64,000 bases of DNA from Streptomyces abyssomicinicus (GTDB taxonomy: Bacteria > Actinomycetota > Actinomycetes > Streptomycetales > Streptomycetaceae). The notes under the pieces were generated by a model that did not search any database, was not told the DNA's origin, and worked only from the letters and a program-made list of their open reading frames with translations. This document shows, piece by piece, positions 43,757-53,006 of this stretch. The DNA lies in NCBI RefSeq assembly GCF_008974245.1, contig NZ_BBZI01000009.1, positions 1 through 64,000 of the forward strand, read 5' to 3'. The position numbers and the translations under genes were made by a program. Within the stretch, counting starts at the first letter, position 1, and every line of letters begins with the position of its first letter.

Positions 43757-44617
43757 ATGAGCAAGCAGTGCGTACGCGGCCACGTGGCGGGCCTTCCGAC
43801 GTGGGACCGCTGCGCGGTCATGGGCGTCGTCAACGTGACTCCGGACTCCTTCTCCGACGGTGGCCGGTGGTTCGACACCACTGCGGCGATCAAGCGCGGC
43901 CTGGACCTCGTCGCGGAAGGCGCCGACCTGGCCGACGTGGGCGGCGAGTCCACCCGGCCCGGCGCCACCCGGGTGGACGAGGCGGAGGAGCTGCGCCGGG
44001 TGATCCCGGTGGTCCGCGGGCTGGCCGCGGAGGGGGTCGTCGTCTCGGTCGACACCATGCGCGCCTCGGTCGCCGAGAAGGCCCTGGCCGCGGGCGCCGT
44101 CATGGTCAACGACGTCAGCGCCGGCCTCGCCGACCCGGCGATGATCCCCGTGGTCGCCGCCGCGGGCGCGCCGTTCGTGGTGATGCACTGGCGCGGCCTG
44201 CTGGAGGGCGCCAACATCCCCGGCCGCTACGCCGACGTGGTCCGCGAGGTCGTCGACGAGATCCGCGAACGGGTGGACGCCGCCGTCGCGGGAGGGGTCG
44301 ACCCCGAGCGGATCGTGGTCGACCCCGGCCTCGGCTTCTCCAAGGGCGCCGAGGACGACCTCGCCCTCCTCGCCCACCTCGACCGCCTCTTCGGGCTCGG
44401 ACGGCCGGTGCTGGTCGCCGCCTCGCGCAAGCGCTTCCTGGGCCAGGTCCTGGCCGGTCCCCACGGCACCCCGCCGCCCGCCCGGGAACGGGACGCCGCC
44501 ACCGCCGCCGTCTCCATGCTCGCCGCCCAGCGGGGGGCGTGGGCCGTACGGGTCCACGAGGTCCGCGCCTCGGCCGACGCGGTGCGGGTCGCCGCCGCGG
44601 TCGAAGGGGCCAGGTGA
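43757..44617 (+). CDS. folP: Dihydropteroate synthase
   Basis: 286 aa. Condenses p-aminobenzoate with hydroxymethyl-dihydropterin diphosphate. Motifs: VMGVVNVTPDSFSDGG near residue 21, DVGGESTRPGA, SVDTMRASVAEKAL, VMVNDVSAG, FVVMHWRG, DPGLGFSKG and VAASRKRFLG. This is the sulfonamide target. ATG 6 bases after TAGGCT (leaderless). First gene of the folate run; a stop-start overlap (GTGA) joins it to the NTF2-like gene. Confidence 0.96.
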   Translation: MSKQCVRGHVAGLPTWDRCAVMGVVNVTPDSFSDGGRWFDTTAAIKRGLDLVAEGADLADVGGESTRPGATRVDEAEELRRVIPVVRGLAAEGVVVSVDTMRASVAEKALAAGAVMVNDVSAGLADPAMIPVVAAAGAPFVVMHWRGLLEGANIPGRYADVVREVVDEIRERVDAAVAGGVDPERIVVDPGLGFSKGAEDDLALLAHLDRLFGLGRPVLVAASRKRFLGQVLAGPHGTPPPARERDAATAAVSMLAAQRGAWAVRVHEVRASADAVRVAAAVEGAR

Positions 44618-45135
44618 TCGCGGTGAGCGCCGCGCACACGGACGTCGAGCAGGTCGAACTCGCCAACACGGCCTTCTACGAGGCGATCGAGCAGGGCGAC
44701 TTCGACGAGCTCTCCGCCCTCTGGCTCTCCCCCGCCGACCTGGGCGTCGACGAGACGTACCACGACCCCGCGGAGACGGGGGTGATCTCCTGCGTCCACC
44801 CCGGCTGGCCTGCCCTGAACGGACGTGGCGAGGTGCTGCGGTCCTACGCCCTGATCATGGCGAACACGGATTACATCCAGTTCTTCCTGACCGACGTGCA
44901 CGTCTCGGTCACCGGGGACACCGCCGTGGTCACCTGCACCGAGAACATCCTCAGCGGCGGCCCGCCGCCCGAGGAGGGCGAGGATCCCGGCCCGCTGCTC
45001 GGGCAGCTCGTGGTGGCGACCAACGTGTTCCGGCGCACCCCCTCCGGCTGGAAGATGTGGTCCCACCACGCCTCCCCGGTCCTCACCGAGTCCGACGAGG
45101 ACGAGGAGCCGGAGGAACCCGACATTCCGGCGTGA
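44614..45135 (+). CDS. NTF2-like/SnoaL-type protein in the folate operon
   Basis: 173 aa. Alpha+beta NTF2 fold: VELANTAFYEAIEQGDFDELSALW at the N-terminus, VSCVHPGW-type loop, VHVSVTGDTAVVTCTENIL and VFRRTPSGWKMWSHHASPV. This is the SnoaL_3/DUF4440 pattern of polar-ketosteroid-isomerase-like proteins. No enzyme role known to me. GTG at 44614 overlaps the folP stop; a GTG three codons on is possible. Acidic tail. Confidence 0.85.
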   Translation: MIAVSAAHTDVEQVELANTAFYEAIEQGDFDELSALWLSPADLGVDETYHDPAETGVISCVHPGWPALNGRGEVLRSYALIMANTDYIQFFLTDVHVSVTGDTAVVTCTENILSGGPPPEEGEDPGPLLGQLVVATNVFRRTPSGWKMWSHHASPVLTESDEDEEPEEPDIPA

Positions 45136-45310
45136 CTCCCCCGCCCGCGATTGAGGTTGTGGCGCACGGGGTAGTGGCCGTCTTCGGCCGGTCGCACTCC
45201 CCCGACGAGGAGGAACGCCGACGCCCACGGGTAGATTCAGTGCCAGTGGGCGCCCTCGCGCATCCGGCGCGGAACCGGCCCCTCACCGACGACTGCAGGA
45301 GTGATTCGTA

Positions 45311-45670
45311 GTGGATCGTGTCGCGCTGCGCGGCCTCAAGGGCCACGGCCACCACGGCGTGTTCCCCGAGGAGCGCGAGACGGGCCAGACCTTCGTGGTG
45401 GACGTCGTCCTGGGGCTCGACACCCGGCCCGCCGCGGCCGGCGACGACCTGACGAAGACCGTCCACTACGGCATCCTCGCCGAGGAGGTCGTGGGCGTCG
45501 TGGAGGGCGAACCGGTCGACCTGATCGAGACGCTCGCCGAGCGCATCGCCGCGGTCTGCCTCAGGAACGAGATCGTGGCGGAGGTCGAGGTCTGCGTCCA
45601 CAAGCCGGGCGCGCCCATCACCGTTCCGTTCGACGACGTGACCGTCACCATCAACCGGAGCCGTGTATGA
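45311..45670 (+). CDS. folB: Dihydroneopterin aldolase
   Basis: 119 aa. Converts dihydroneopterin to 6-hydroxymethyl-dihydropterin. ALRGLKGHGHHGVFPEER near the start, DLTKTVHYGILAEEV, DLIETLAERIA (substrate Glu) and a C-terminal VHKPGAPI with the catalytic Lys all fit. GTG start with GGAG 12 bases upstream. A 175-base gap from the NTF2-like gene contains TAGATT and could hold its own promoter. Confidence 0.95.
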   Translation: MDRVALRGLKGHGHHGVFPEERETGQTFVVDVVLGLDTRPAAAGDDLTKTVHYGILAEEVVGVVEGEPVDLIETLAERIAAVCLRNEIVAEVEVCVHKPGAPITVPFDDVTVTINRSRV

Positions 45671-46278
45671 CCCCCTCGCGCCTTCCCGGGTCCCCCGACC
45701 CCACGGTCCAGCCGGTGCCGGTGTCCGTCGTCGAGGCGGTGGACGCCGCTGACTCCACGCTCTCCAACCCCCGGCAGGCCGTGCTGTCCGTCGGCTCCAA
45801 CCTCGGCAACCGGATGGAGAACCTCCAGGGCGCCGTCGACGCGCTGGAGGACACCCCTGGCATCCGGATCAAGGCCGTGTCGCCCGTCTACGAGACGGCG
45901 CCCTGGGGTGTCGAGCCGGGGGCCCAGCCGAACTACCTGAACGCGGTCGTGATCCTCCGGACGACCCTGCCGCCCTCTTCCCTGCTGGAGCGGGCCCAGG
46001 CCGTCGAGGAGGCGTTCCACCGCACGCGCGGCGAGCGGTGGGCGGCCAGGACGCTGGACGTGGACATCGTCGCCTACGAGGGCCGGGTCTCCGACGATCC
46101 GGTGCTCACCCTGCCGCACCCGCGTGCCCACGAGCGCGCCTTCGTGCTGGCGCCGTGGCTGGACGCGGACGGGTCCGCCGAGATCCCCGGCCGGGGGCGG
46201 GTCGCCGACCTGCTGGCCTCGGTCACCCGCGAGGGCGTGGCACGGCGTGAGGACCTGGAACTCCGCCTGCCCGAATGA
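45667..46278 (+). CDS. folK: 2-amino-4-hydroxy-6-hydroxymethyldihydropteridine diphosphokinase
   Basis: 203 aa. Pyrophosphorylates hydroxymethyl-dihydropterin for FolP. The first 38 residues are an extra, probably disordered N-terminus. HPPK motifs: LSVGSNLGNRMENLQGAVDAL, SPVYETAPWG, NYLNAVV, ERWAARTLDVDIVAYE and LPHPRAHERAFVL. ATG overlaps the folB stop (ATGA). Confidence 0.95.
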   Translation: MTPSRLPGSPDPTVQPVPVSVVEAVDAADSTLSNPRQAVLSVGSNLGNRMENLQGAVDALEDTPGIRIKAVSPVYETAPWGVEPGAQPNYLNAVVILRTTLPPSSLLERAQAVEEAFHRTRGERWAARTLDVDIVAYEGRVSDDPVLTLPHPRAHERAFVLAPWLDADGSAEIPGRGRVADLLASVTREGVARREDLELRLPE

Positions 46279-46757
46279 CGTTGAGAGGCACCGTGAGAGA
46301 GCTGCGGATCAGGACCCTGGCCCTGGCGTTCGTCGCCGTCGGACTGCTCGCCTGGGCGGGAGCCCGGCTGTGGCAGGCATTCGGGTCGCTGCCGGGTGTC
46401 CCGGCCGCGGCCCCGTTCGTCCTGGCGCTGATCGCCGTGGGGCTGCTGGCCGGTGCGCTGTCGCTGCGGGCACGCCTCAAGGCGCAGCGGGAGCGGCGGC
46501 CGGGGGCCAAGGGAGTCAACCCGCTGCTGGCCACCCGCGCGGTCGTGCTCGCGCAGGCGTCCGCCCTGGTGGCGGCACCGGTCGCGGGGCTCTACGCGGG
46601 CGTCGCGGTCTTCCTCCTGGAGTCCCTGGAGGTCCCCGCCCGCCGGGGCCAGGCGCTCACGGCGGGGTTCGCGGCGCTCGCCGGCGTCGCGGTCGTCGCC
46701 GCGGCCCTCTACCTCCAGCGCGTGTGCCGGCTCCCGGAGGACGAGGAAGAGGCGTGA
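46275..46757 (+). CDS. DUF3180 membrane protein
   Basis: 160 aa with four hydrophobic segments (about 12-33, 43-62, 86-110, 120-142) and an acidic tail PEDEEEA. DUF3180 proteins occur next to folK in many actinobacteria; the function is unknown. ATG overlaps the folK stop (ATGA), so translation is coupled. Confidence 0.88.
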   Translation: MTLRGTVRELRIRTLALAFVAVGLLAWAGARLWQAFGSLPGVPAAAPFVLALIAVGLLAGALSLRARLKAQRERRPGAKGVNPLLATRAVVLAQASALVAAPVAGLYAGVAVFLLESLEVPARRGQALTAGFAALAGVAVVAAALYLQRVCRLPEDEEEA

Positions 46758-46764
46758 CACCCCC

Positions 46765-46789
46765 TGGCGCCGGCTGCCGGCCGGCGCCA
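46765..46789. terminator. Bidirectional terminator between the folate operon and folE
   Basis: TGGCGCCGGC (46765-46774) pairs with GCCGGCGCCA (46780-46789) around the loop TGCCG, between convergent stops. Confidence 0.75.
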
Positions 46790-46814
46790 CGACGGGATCG
46801 CCCGCCGGCGTGGG

Positions 46815-47420
46815 TCAGCGGGCCATGATGAGGCTCATCGCCTCCGCCCGCGTGGCGGAATCGCGCAGCTGCCCGCGCACCGCGGAGGTTATCGTCTTCG
46901 CGCCCGGCTTCCGGATCCCGCGCATGGACATGCACATGTGCTCGCACTCCACGACCACGATCACGCCACGCGGCTCGAGGATCTCCATCAGGGAGTCCGC
47001 GATCTGCGTCGTCATCCGCTCCTGCACCTGCGGACGCCGAGCGTAGACGTCGACCAGCCGCGCCAGCTTGGACAGCCCGGTGATCTTGCCGGTGGTGGAC
47101 GGGATGTACCCCACGTGCGCCACCCCGCGGAACGGCACCAGGTGATGTTCGCAGGTCGAGTAGACCTCGATGTCCTTGACCAGCACCATCTCGTCGTGGC
47201 CCAGGTCGAACGTCGTGGTCAGCACGTCCTCCGGCTCCTGCCGGAGCCCGGCGAAGATCTCCTTGTAGGCCCGCGCGACCCGTGCCGGCGTCTCCCGCAG
47301 GCCCTCGCGGTCAGGGTCCTCGCCGACCGCGATGAGCAGTTCCCGGACAGCGCTCTCGGCCCGCTTCTCGTCGAAGAAGCCGATGGCGATCTGTCCGTCC
47401 AGCGTCACGGGGTCGGTCAT
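46815..47420 (-). CDS. folE: GTP cyclohydrolase I
   Basis: 201 aa. Makes dihydroneopterin triphosphate from GTP, the first folate step. Zinc ligands Cys90 and His93 in STCEHHLVPF and Cys163 in ECEHMCMSMRG are all present, so it is the zinc-dependent type IA. ETPARVARAYKEIF and IGLSKLARLVD-like segment (ITGLSKLARLVDVYARRPQVQ) complete the family pattern. It is last in the ftsH run but separated from it by a strong hairpin. Confidence 0.97.
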   Translation of the reverse strand: MTDPVTLDGQIAIGFFDEKRAESAVRELLIAVGEDPDREGLRETPARVARAYKEIFAGLRQEPEDVLTTTFDLGHDEMVLVKDIEVYSTCEHHLVPFRGVAHVGYIPSTTGKITGLSKLARLVDVYARRPQVQERMTTQIADSLMEILEPRGVIVVVECEHMCMSMRGIRKPGAKTITSAVRGQLRDSATRAEAMSLIMAR

Positions 47421-47470
47421 GTGAAGTGCCTCGTTCCTCAGGCTGACTGTGCAGATGGCGCACTGTGCGA

Positions 47471-47512
47471 AAGGGCGCGCCCCCAAGGCTAGAACCTGGG
47501 GGGCGCGCCCTT
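47471..47512 (-). terminator. Terminator of ftsH
   Basis: A 14-bp perfect stem (47471-47484 with 47499-47512) with a 14-base loop lies between the ftsH stop and the folE start on the same strand. folE probably needs its own promoter or read-through. Confidence 0.75.
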
Positions 47513-47538
47513 CATTCCGGGCTGTCCGGCGGCGTGAC

Positions 47539-49587
47539 TCAGCTCTCGGGCCGGTCCTGCCCGCCCTCCGGACGCGGCTCCTGGGCAGGCTCGGCACCCG
47601 TGGCGCCACCCGTGAGGGTCTTGCCGGTGGTGCCGGCGCCGTTGCCGCCGTTGGTCAGCGCGAGCTCCCGCGGGGAGAGCACCGGAGGCCGGGTGGACGG
47701 CGTGCGACGGGAGGAGCCCGTCCAGGCCGGCCGCGGCGGACGCTTGACGATCGGGGCGAAGACCTCGGCGATCTCCTCCTTGTTCAGCGTCTCCTTCTCC
47801 AGCAGCGCCAGCACGAGGTTGTCGAGGACGTCGCGGTTCTCGACCAGGATCTCCCAGGCCTCGTTGTGCGCGTTCTCGATGAGCTTCTTGACCTCTTCGT
47901 CGACGAGCGCGGCGATCTCCTCGGAGTAGTCGCGCTGGTGCGCCATCTCCCGGCCGAGGAACGGCTCGGTGTTGTCGCCGCCGAACTTGATCGCGCCGAG
48001 GCGCTCGGTCATGCCGTACTGGGTGACCATCGCGCGGGCGAGACCCGTGGCCTTCTCGATGTCGTTGGCCGCGCCCGTGGTCGGGTCGTGGAACACCAGT
48101 TCCTCGGCCGCCCGGCCGCCCAGCATGTAGGCGAGCTGGTCGAGCATCTCGTTGCGGGTGGTCGAGTACTTGTCCTCGTCGGGCAGGACCATGGTGTAGC
48201 CCAGGGCCCGGCCGCGGCTCAGGATGGTGATCTTGTGCACCGGGTCGGAGTTGGGCGAGGCCGCCGCGACCAGGGCGTGACCGCCCTCGTGGTACGCGGT
48301 GATCTTCTTCTCCTTGTCCGACATGATCCGGGTCCGCTTCTGCGGGCCCGCGACCACACGGTCGATCGCCTCGTCCAGCATGTGGTTGTCGATCAGCTTC
48401 TTGTCGCTGCGGGCCGTCAGGAGCGCGGCCTCGTTCAGGACGTTCGCCAGATCGGCACCGGTCATGCCGGGGGTACGGCGGGCGACCGCGGTCAGGTCGA
48501 CGTCGGGCGCGACCGGCTTGCCCTTCTGGTGGACCTTCAGGATCTCCAGGCGGCCCTGCATGTCCGGCCGGTCCACCGCGATCTGACGGTCGAAGCGGCC
48601 CGGGCGCAGCAGCGCCGGGTCGAGGATGTCCGGGCGGTTGGTGGCGGCGATGAGGATGACGCCGCCCTTCACGTCGAAGCCGTCCATCTCGACGAGGAGC
48701 TGGTTCAGCGTCTGCTCGCGCTCGTCGTGACCGCCGCCGAGGCCGGCGCCGCGGTGGCGGCCGACCGCGTCGATCTCGTCGACGAACACGATGGCCGGGG
48801 CGTTCGCCTTGGCCTGCTCGAACAGGTCACGGACGCGGGAGGCGCCGACACCGACGAACATCTCGACGAAGTCGGAACCGGAGATCGAGTAGAACGGCAC
48901 GCCCGCCTCACCCGCGACGGCGCGGGCCAGCAGGGTCTTACCGGTACCGGGCGGGCCGTAGAGCAGCACACCCTTGGGGATCTTGGCGCCGACGGCCTGG
49001 AACTTCGCGGGCTCCTGCAGGAACTCCTTGATCTCGTGGAGCTCCTCCACCGCCTCGTCCGAGCCGGCCACATCGGCGAAGGTGGTCTTGGGGGTGTCCT
49101 TGGTGATGAGCTTGGCCTTGGACTTCCCGAAGTTCATGACCCGGGAGCCGCCGCCCTGCATCTGGTTCATCAGGAACAGGAAGACCAGGACCAGCAGGAG
49201 GAACGGCAGCAGGGACAGCAGGAAGCCGAGGACCGGGTTGGTCTTCGACTCCGACACCGTGTAGCCGTCCGGGATCTTCTTGTCCTCGAACTTCTGCTGC
49301 AGCACGTCGGCCAGGTCGTCACCCTGGCTGCCGATGTAGTTCGCCTGGATCTTGGAGGCCTTCTCGACCTCCTGGCCCTTCTTGAGCTCGACCTTGATGG
49401 TCCGCTCGTCACCGGTGGTCAGCTGCGCCGACTGCACCCTGTCGTCGTTGATCGCCTGAACGACCTTGCCGGTGTCCACCGATTCGTAACCGCCGGACCT
49501 GCCGACGACCGTCATCAACACGACCACGGCAAGGACGGCCAGCACGATCCACATGACCGGCCCACGGAAGTATCGCTTCACGTCCAT
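47539..49587 (-). CDS. ftsH: ATP-dependent zinc metalloprotease FtsH
   Basis: 682 aa. Two membrane helices at about 12-32 and 118-140 flank a periplasmic-side domain. The AAA domain has GPPGTGKT near 200 and the second region of homology ATNRPDILDPALLRPGRFDR. The protease domain has HEGGH (zinc), then a coiled coil and a Gly/Pro-rich tail. Degrades misfolded membrane proteins. The start at MDVKRYFRGP is chosen by family; a longer frame begins 29 codons upstream but holds a TTA codon and no ribosome site. Confidence 0.95.
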   Translation of the reverse strand: MDVKRYFRGPVMWIVLAVLAVVVLMTVVGRSGGYESVDTGKVVQAINDDRVQSAQLTTGDERTIKVELKKGQEVEKASKIQANYIGSQGDDLADVLQQKFEDKKIPDGYTVSESKTNPVLGFLLSLLPFLLLVLVFLFLMNQMQGGGSRVMNFGKSKAKLITKDTPKTTFADVAGSDEAVEELHEIKEFLQEPAKFQAVGAKIPKGVLLYGPPGTGKTLLARAVAGEAGVPFYSISGSDFVEMFVGVGASRVRDLFEQAKANAPAIVFVDEIDAVGRHRGAGLGGGHDEREQTLNQLLVEMDGFDVKGGVILIAATNRPDILDPALLRPGRFDRQIAVDRPDMQGRLEILKVHQKGKPVAPDVDLTAVARRTPGMTGADLANVLNEAALLTARSDKKLIDNHMLDEAIDRVVAGPQKRTRIMSDKEKKITAYHEGGHALVAAASPNSDPVHKITILSRGRALGYTMVLPDEDKYSTTRNEMLDQLAYMLGGRAAEELVFHDPTTGAANDIEKATGLARAMVTQYGMTERLGAIKFGGDNTEPFLGREMAHQRDYSEEIAALVDEEVKKLIENAHNEAWEILVENRDVLDNLVLALLEKETLNKEEIAEVFAPIVKRPPRPAWTGSSRRTPSTRPPVLSPRELALTNGGNGAGTTGKTLTGGATGAEPAQEPRPEGGQDRPES

Positions 49588-49815
49588 CCATACGGAGCGA
49601 TGCCGCCCCGTCCCTCCTGCCATCGTGAGATTTGATAAAGGCTGTTCTTCGGACGGTACCCCAGCATCGTCCACCGAAGCGGCATGGGACGTCCGACGAT
49701 CCTTCTACGGATACTCCAACGGCCCGCGAGCGCCAACGGTTCCCGGCCGCCGCGGCCGGGCCCGGCTGGTTGCTCCAGGTGGCCGCCGCGGCCGGTGAGA
49801 GCCACCGGCAGCGGT

Positions 49816-50376
49816 TCAGCCGCCGTAGACGTGAGGTGCGAGCGTGCCGACGAACGGCAGGTTGCGGTACTTCTCCGAGTAGTCCAGGCCGTAGCCGACG
49901 ACGAACTCGTTGGGGATGTCGAAGCCGACCCACTCGACGTCGATGGCGACCTTGGCGGCCTCCGGCTTGCGCAGCAGCGTGCACACCTTGAGGGAGGCCG
50001 GCTCGCGGCCGCCCAGGTTGGAGATCAGCCAGGAAAGGGTGAGGCCGGAGTCGATGATGTCCTCGACGATCAGGACGTCGCGGCCCTTGATGTCCGTGTC
50101 CAGGTCCTTGAGGATCCGCACGACGCCCGAGGACTTGGTGCCGGCGCCGTAGGACGACACCGCCATCCAGTCCATGGTGACGGGGGTGGACAACGCCCGC
50201 GCGAGATCCGCCATGACCATGACGGCGCCCTTGAGGACACCGACGATCAGCAGATCCTTGCCCGCGTACTCCTCGTCGATCTTCGCGGCCAGTTCGGCCA
50301 GCTTGGCGTCGATCTCTTCCTTGGTGATGAGCACCTGCTGGAGATCGGCGCCCATGTCTTTCGCGTCCACCCGCAT
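49816..50376 (-). CDS. hpt: Hypoxanthine phosphoribosyltransferase
   Basis: 186 aa. Salvages hypoxanthine (and guanine) with PRPP. DLLIVGVLKGAVMVMADL, VSSYGAGTKSSG and the PRPP motif VLIVEDIIDSGLTL are clear, with VGFDIPNEFVVGYGLDY at the C-terminus. Start at MRVDAKD; an inner ATG (MGADLQQ) with GAAAG six bases upstream is a good alternative. Lies between tilS and ftsH, the order common in Gram-positive bacteria. Confidence 0.95.
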   Translation of the reverse strand: MRVDAKDMGADLQQVLITKEEIDAKLAELAAKIDEEYAGKDLLIVGVLKGAVMVMADLARALSTPVTMDWMAVSSYGAGTKSSGVVRILKDLDTDIKGRDVLIVEDIIDSGLTLSWLISNLGGREPASLKVCTLLRKPEAAKVAIDVEWVGFDIPNEFVVGYGLDYSEKYRNLPFVGTLAPHVYGG

Positions 50377-50486
50377 CACTTTCGGTCGTCCCGCTGGAAT
50401 GGCCGCGCGAGCCGCGCGGCGCGGCTCGCGCACAGGCCGAACGGCCCCGGTCCGGTTCCCGAGGGAGACCGGGCGAGGTCCGGTGG

Positions 50487-51578
50487 TCAGCCTTGCCGGA
50501 TCACCAGTCTGCCACCCTGCCGTCGGGCGACGACGCGACCGGGCAGGTTGATGGCTCCCTGACCCCTCCAACCGGTGATGAGCCGGTCGATCTCCTCGAT
50601 GTGCCGGGCGAACAGGGAGCCCGCCGGGGCGCCGGCGTCGATGGCCGCCCGGCGCAGGACGCGACGGCGGACGGCCGGCGGCAGGGTCTCCAGCTTGGCG
50701 CACTCCAGGAAGCCCGAGTCGTCCCGGACGGCGGACTCGGCCTGGCCGGCCCAGGCGTCCAGCGCGTCCGCGTCGTCCCGGGAGAGCTGGGCCGTGCGGG
50801 CGAGCGCCTCGACGACGCCCTTGCCCAGGGCCTTCTCCAGCGCGGGCAGGCCCTCGTGGCGCAGCCGGGAGCGGGTGTAGGAGGGGTCGGTGTTGTGCGG
50901 GTCGTCCCAGACGGGGAGGGACTGGGCCATGCACGCCGTGCGGGCCGTCTGGCGGTCCAGGGCGAGGAAGGGGCGCCGGTAACGGCCGCCGGTCCCGGAG
51001 ATCGCGGCCATGCCGGACAGCGAGCGGATGCCGGAGCCGCGGGCGAGGCCGAGCAGCACCGTCTCGGCCTGGTCGTCACGGGTGTGGCCGAGGAGGACGG
51101 CTGCGGCGCCGAACCGGGCGGCGGCCTCGTCCAGGGCGGCGTACCGGGCGTCCCGGGCGGCGGCCTCGGGGCCGCCCTCCCGGCCGACGGTGACGGCGAC
51201 CGACTCGCAGGGGTCGAGGCCGAGCTCGCCCAGTCGCTGCACCACCTCGGCGGCGCGGACGTCCGAGCCGGACTGAAGGCCGTGGTCGACCGTGACGCCG
51301 CCGGCCCGGATTCCCAGCTTGGGGGCCTCGAAGGCGAGGGCGGAGGCCAGCGCCATGGAGTCGGCGCCGCCGGAGCAGGCGACCAGCACCAGCGGCCCGG
51401 GGCCCACCGCGGGATCGGCGGCCGGTTCCGCCACCGCGACCCGGGCGCGGACGGCGTCGCGCGCTCCGGCGGAGGCGGCGCGGGCGGAGGTGAGCGTCGA
51501 TCCGTGCTCGGCGAGGATGTCGTTGAGGACGCGGCGGACCGCCAGGCGTATCGCCGCGACCGCTGGATGGGGACCCAT
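50487..51578 (-). CDS. tilS: tRNA(Ile)-lysidine synthetase
   Basis: 363 aa. Adds lysine to C34 of the CAU-anticodon isoleucine tRNA. PP-loop SGGADS at 69-74, GLQSGSDVRA, LLGHTRDDQAETVLLGLARGSG and WDDPHNTDPSYTRSRLRHE are all family hallmarks. The N-terminus has about 40 extra Ala-rich residues before the PP-loop. AAGGGA precedes the ATG. Confidence 0.94.
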   Translation of the reverse strand: MGPHPAVAAIRLAVRRVLNDILAEHGSTLTSARAASAGARDAVRARVAVAEPAADPAVGPGPLVLVACSGGADSMALASALAFEAPKLGIRAGGVTVDHGLQSGSDVRAAEVVQRLGELGLDPCESVAVTVGREGGPEAAARDARYAALDEAAARFGAAAVLLGHTRDDQAETVLLGLARGSGIRSLSGMAAISGTGGRYRRPFLALDRQTARTACMAQSLPVWDDPHNTDPSYTRSRLRHEGLPALEKALGKGVVEALARTAQLSRDDADALDAWAGQAESAVRDDSGFLECAKLETLPPAVRRRVLRRAAIDAGAPAGSLFARHIEEIDRLITGWRGQGAINLPGRVVARRQGGRLVIRQG

Positions 51579-51786
51579 TGTCCGGTTCCCTTCATGAAGT
51601 TGTTCGGGGAAGCCGACCCGCAGGACGGTCACACAGAGTGCGTTGATGGTGACAGAAACAGGTCGGTATCCGAGCATCGCACGCCCGCCTTGGGAACACG
51701 GTCCCTCGGAAGGGTGATTGATCAGGCGTTGCCCTGCCGCCAACCGGATGCACTTGTTCCATATTCGGTCACGGGCTGTGCTTCCG

Positions 51787-52920
51787 TCAGCCCGCGCTTC
51801 CGGCCGGTCCGTGGACCCGGGCCACCCAGTCGGACGGCGCGTGGATCTCGGCCGGGGTCGGCAGGGTGTTGGGCGAGGTCCAGGCACGGTTGAAGCCGTC
51901 CATGCCGACCTGCTCGACGACCGCCCGCACGAACCGCTCACCGTCCCGGTACTGGCGCAGCTTGGCATCCAGGCCGAGCAGCTTGCGGAGCATCAGGTCC
52001 ATCCGCGACGCCCCCTTGGCGCGGCGCTGCTGGAACTTCTCACGGATCTCCGCCACCGAGCCGACCACCTCGGGCCCGACGCCGTCCATCACGTAGTCGG
52101 CGTGCCCCTCCAGGAGCGACATCACGGCCGTGATCCGGCCGAGGACCTCCCGCTGGGCGGGCGTCTGGACCAGGTCGACCAGCGACCTCTCCTCGGCCGC
52201 GTCCCGGTCGTCGTCGCCGCGGCCGCCCACCAGGGACTGCGCGGCGTCACGGATCCGCTCGAGCATCTGGCCCGGGTCGACGTCGGTCTCGGCCAGGAAG
52301 GTCTGGATCTCGCCCCGCAGGTGGTCCCGCAGCCAGGGCACCGCGGAGAACTGGGTGCGGTGGGTCTCCTCGTGCAGGCAGACCCAGAGCCGGAAGTCCG
52401 AGGGATCGACGTCCAGTTCGCGCTCCACCTGGACGATGTTGGGCGCGACCAGCAGGAGCCTGCCGCCGCCGTTCTCCCCGCCGGGCAGCTCGTCGCCGGC
52501 GGGCGCGAAGGTCTCGTACTGGCCGAGCACCCGGGAGGCCAGGAAGGAGAGCAGCACGCCCAGTTCCACGCCGGTGACCTTGCCGCCCAGCGCGCCCACC
52601 ACGGCGCTGCCCGGCTTGCCCGCCCTGCGCTCCTGCATCTTGCCGAGCAGGGGACGCAGGATCTCCCGGAAGCCCGCCACGTTGGCCTTGGCCCAGCCGG
52701 GCCGGTCGACGACGAGCACCGGGGTGTCGTGCACCTCGTCCCCACCCATCCGGGTGAAGGCCCGGACGTGCCCCTCCGAGGCCTTCGCGTGCCGGCGCAG
52801 CTCGGCCACGACGGCCCGCGCCTCCTCGCGGCCGACCTCCGGGCCCGGCCGCGCAAGCCGGGCGGCGGTCGCCACCGCGAGATCCCAGTCGACCATCTCC
52901 GTACCACGGAAGCTCGTCAT
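51787..52920 (-). CDS. Zinc-dependent metalloprotease, DUF2342 family
   Basis: 377 aa. Often annotated as coenzyme-F420-associated, though its role is unknown. The zinc motif HEETH is at 183-187 (WVCLHEETHRTQFSAVPWL), followed by a helical region and EGHADYVMDGVG, which could supply the third ligand. All-alpha, no signal peptide, so cytoplasmic. ATG 7 bases after TACCGT (leaderless). Typically sits next to dac and tilS in actinobacteria. Confidence 0.88.
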   Translation of the reverse strand: MTSFRGTEMVDWDLAVATAARLARPGPEVGREEARAVVAELRRHAKASEGHVRAFTRMGGDEVHDTPVLVVDRPGWAKANVAGFREILRPLLGKMQERRAGKPGSAVVGALGGKVTGVELGVLLSFLASRVLGQYETFAPAGDELPGGENGGGRLLLVAPNIVQVERELDVDPSDFRLWVCLHEETHRTQFSAVPWLRDHLRGEIQTFLAETDVDPGQMLERIRDAAQSLVGGRGDDDRDAAEERSLVDLVQTPAQREVLGRITAVMSLLEGHADYVMDGVGPEVVGSVAEIREKFQQRRAKGASRMDLMLRKLLGLDAKLRQYRDGERFVRAVVEQVGMDGFNRAWTSPNTLPTPAEIHAPSDWVARVHGPAGSAG

Positions 52921-53006
52921 GCCGTCAACGGTACGGGAGGGCACGTCCTGACGTCCGGTCCCGGCAACGGGGTCCGGGCCGTTGGCACCACCGTGCCACG
53001 GCGCCG

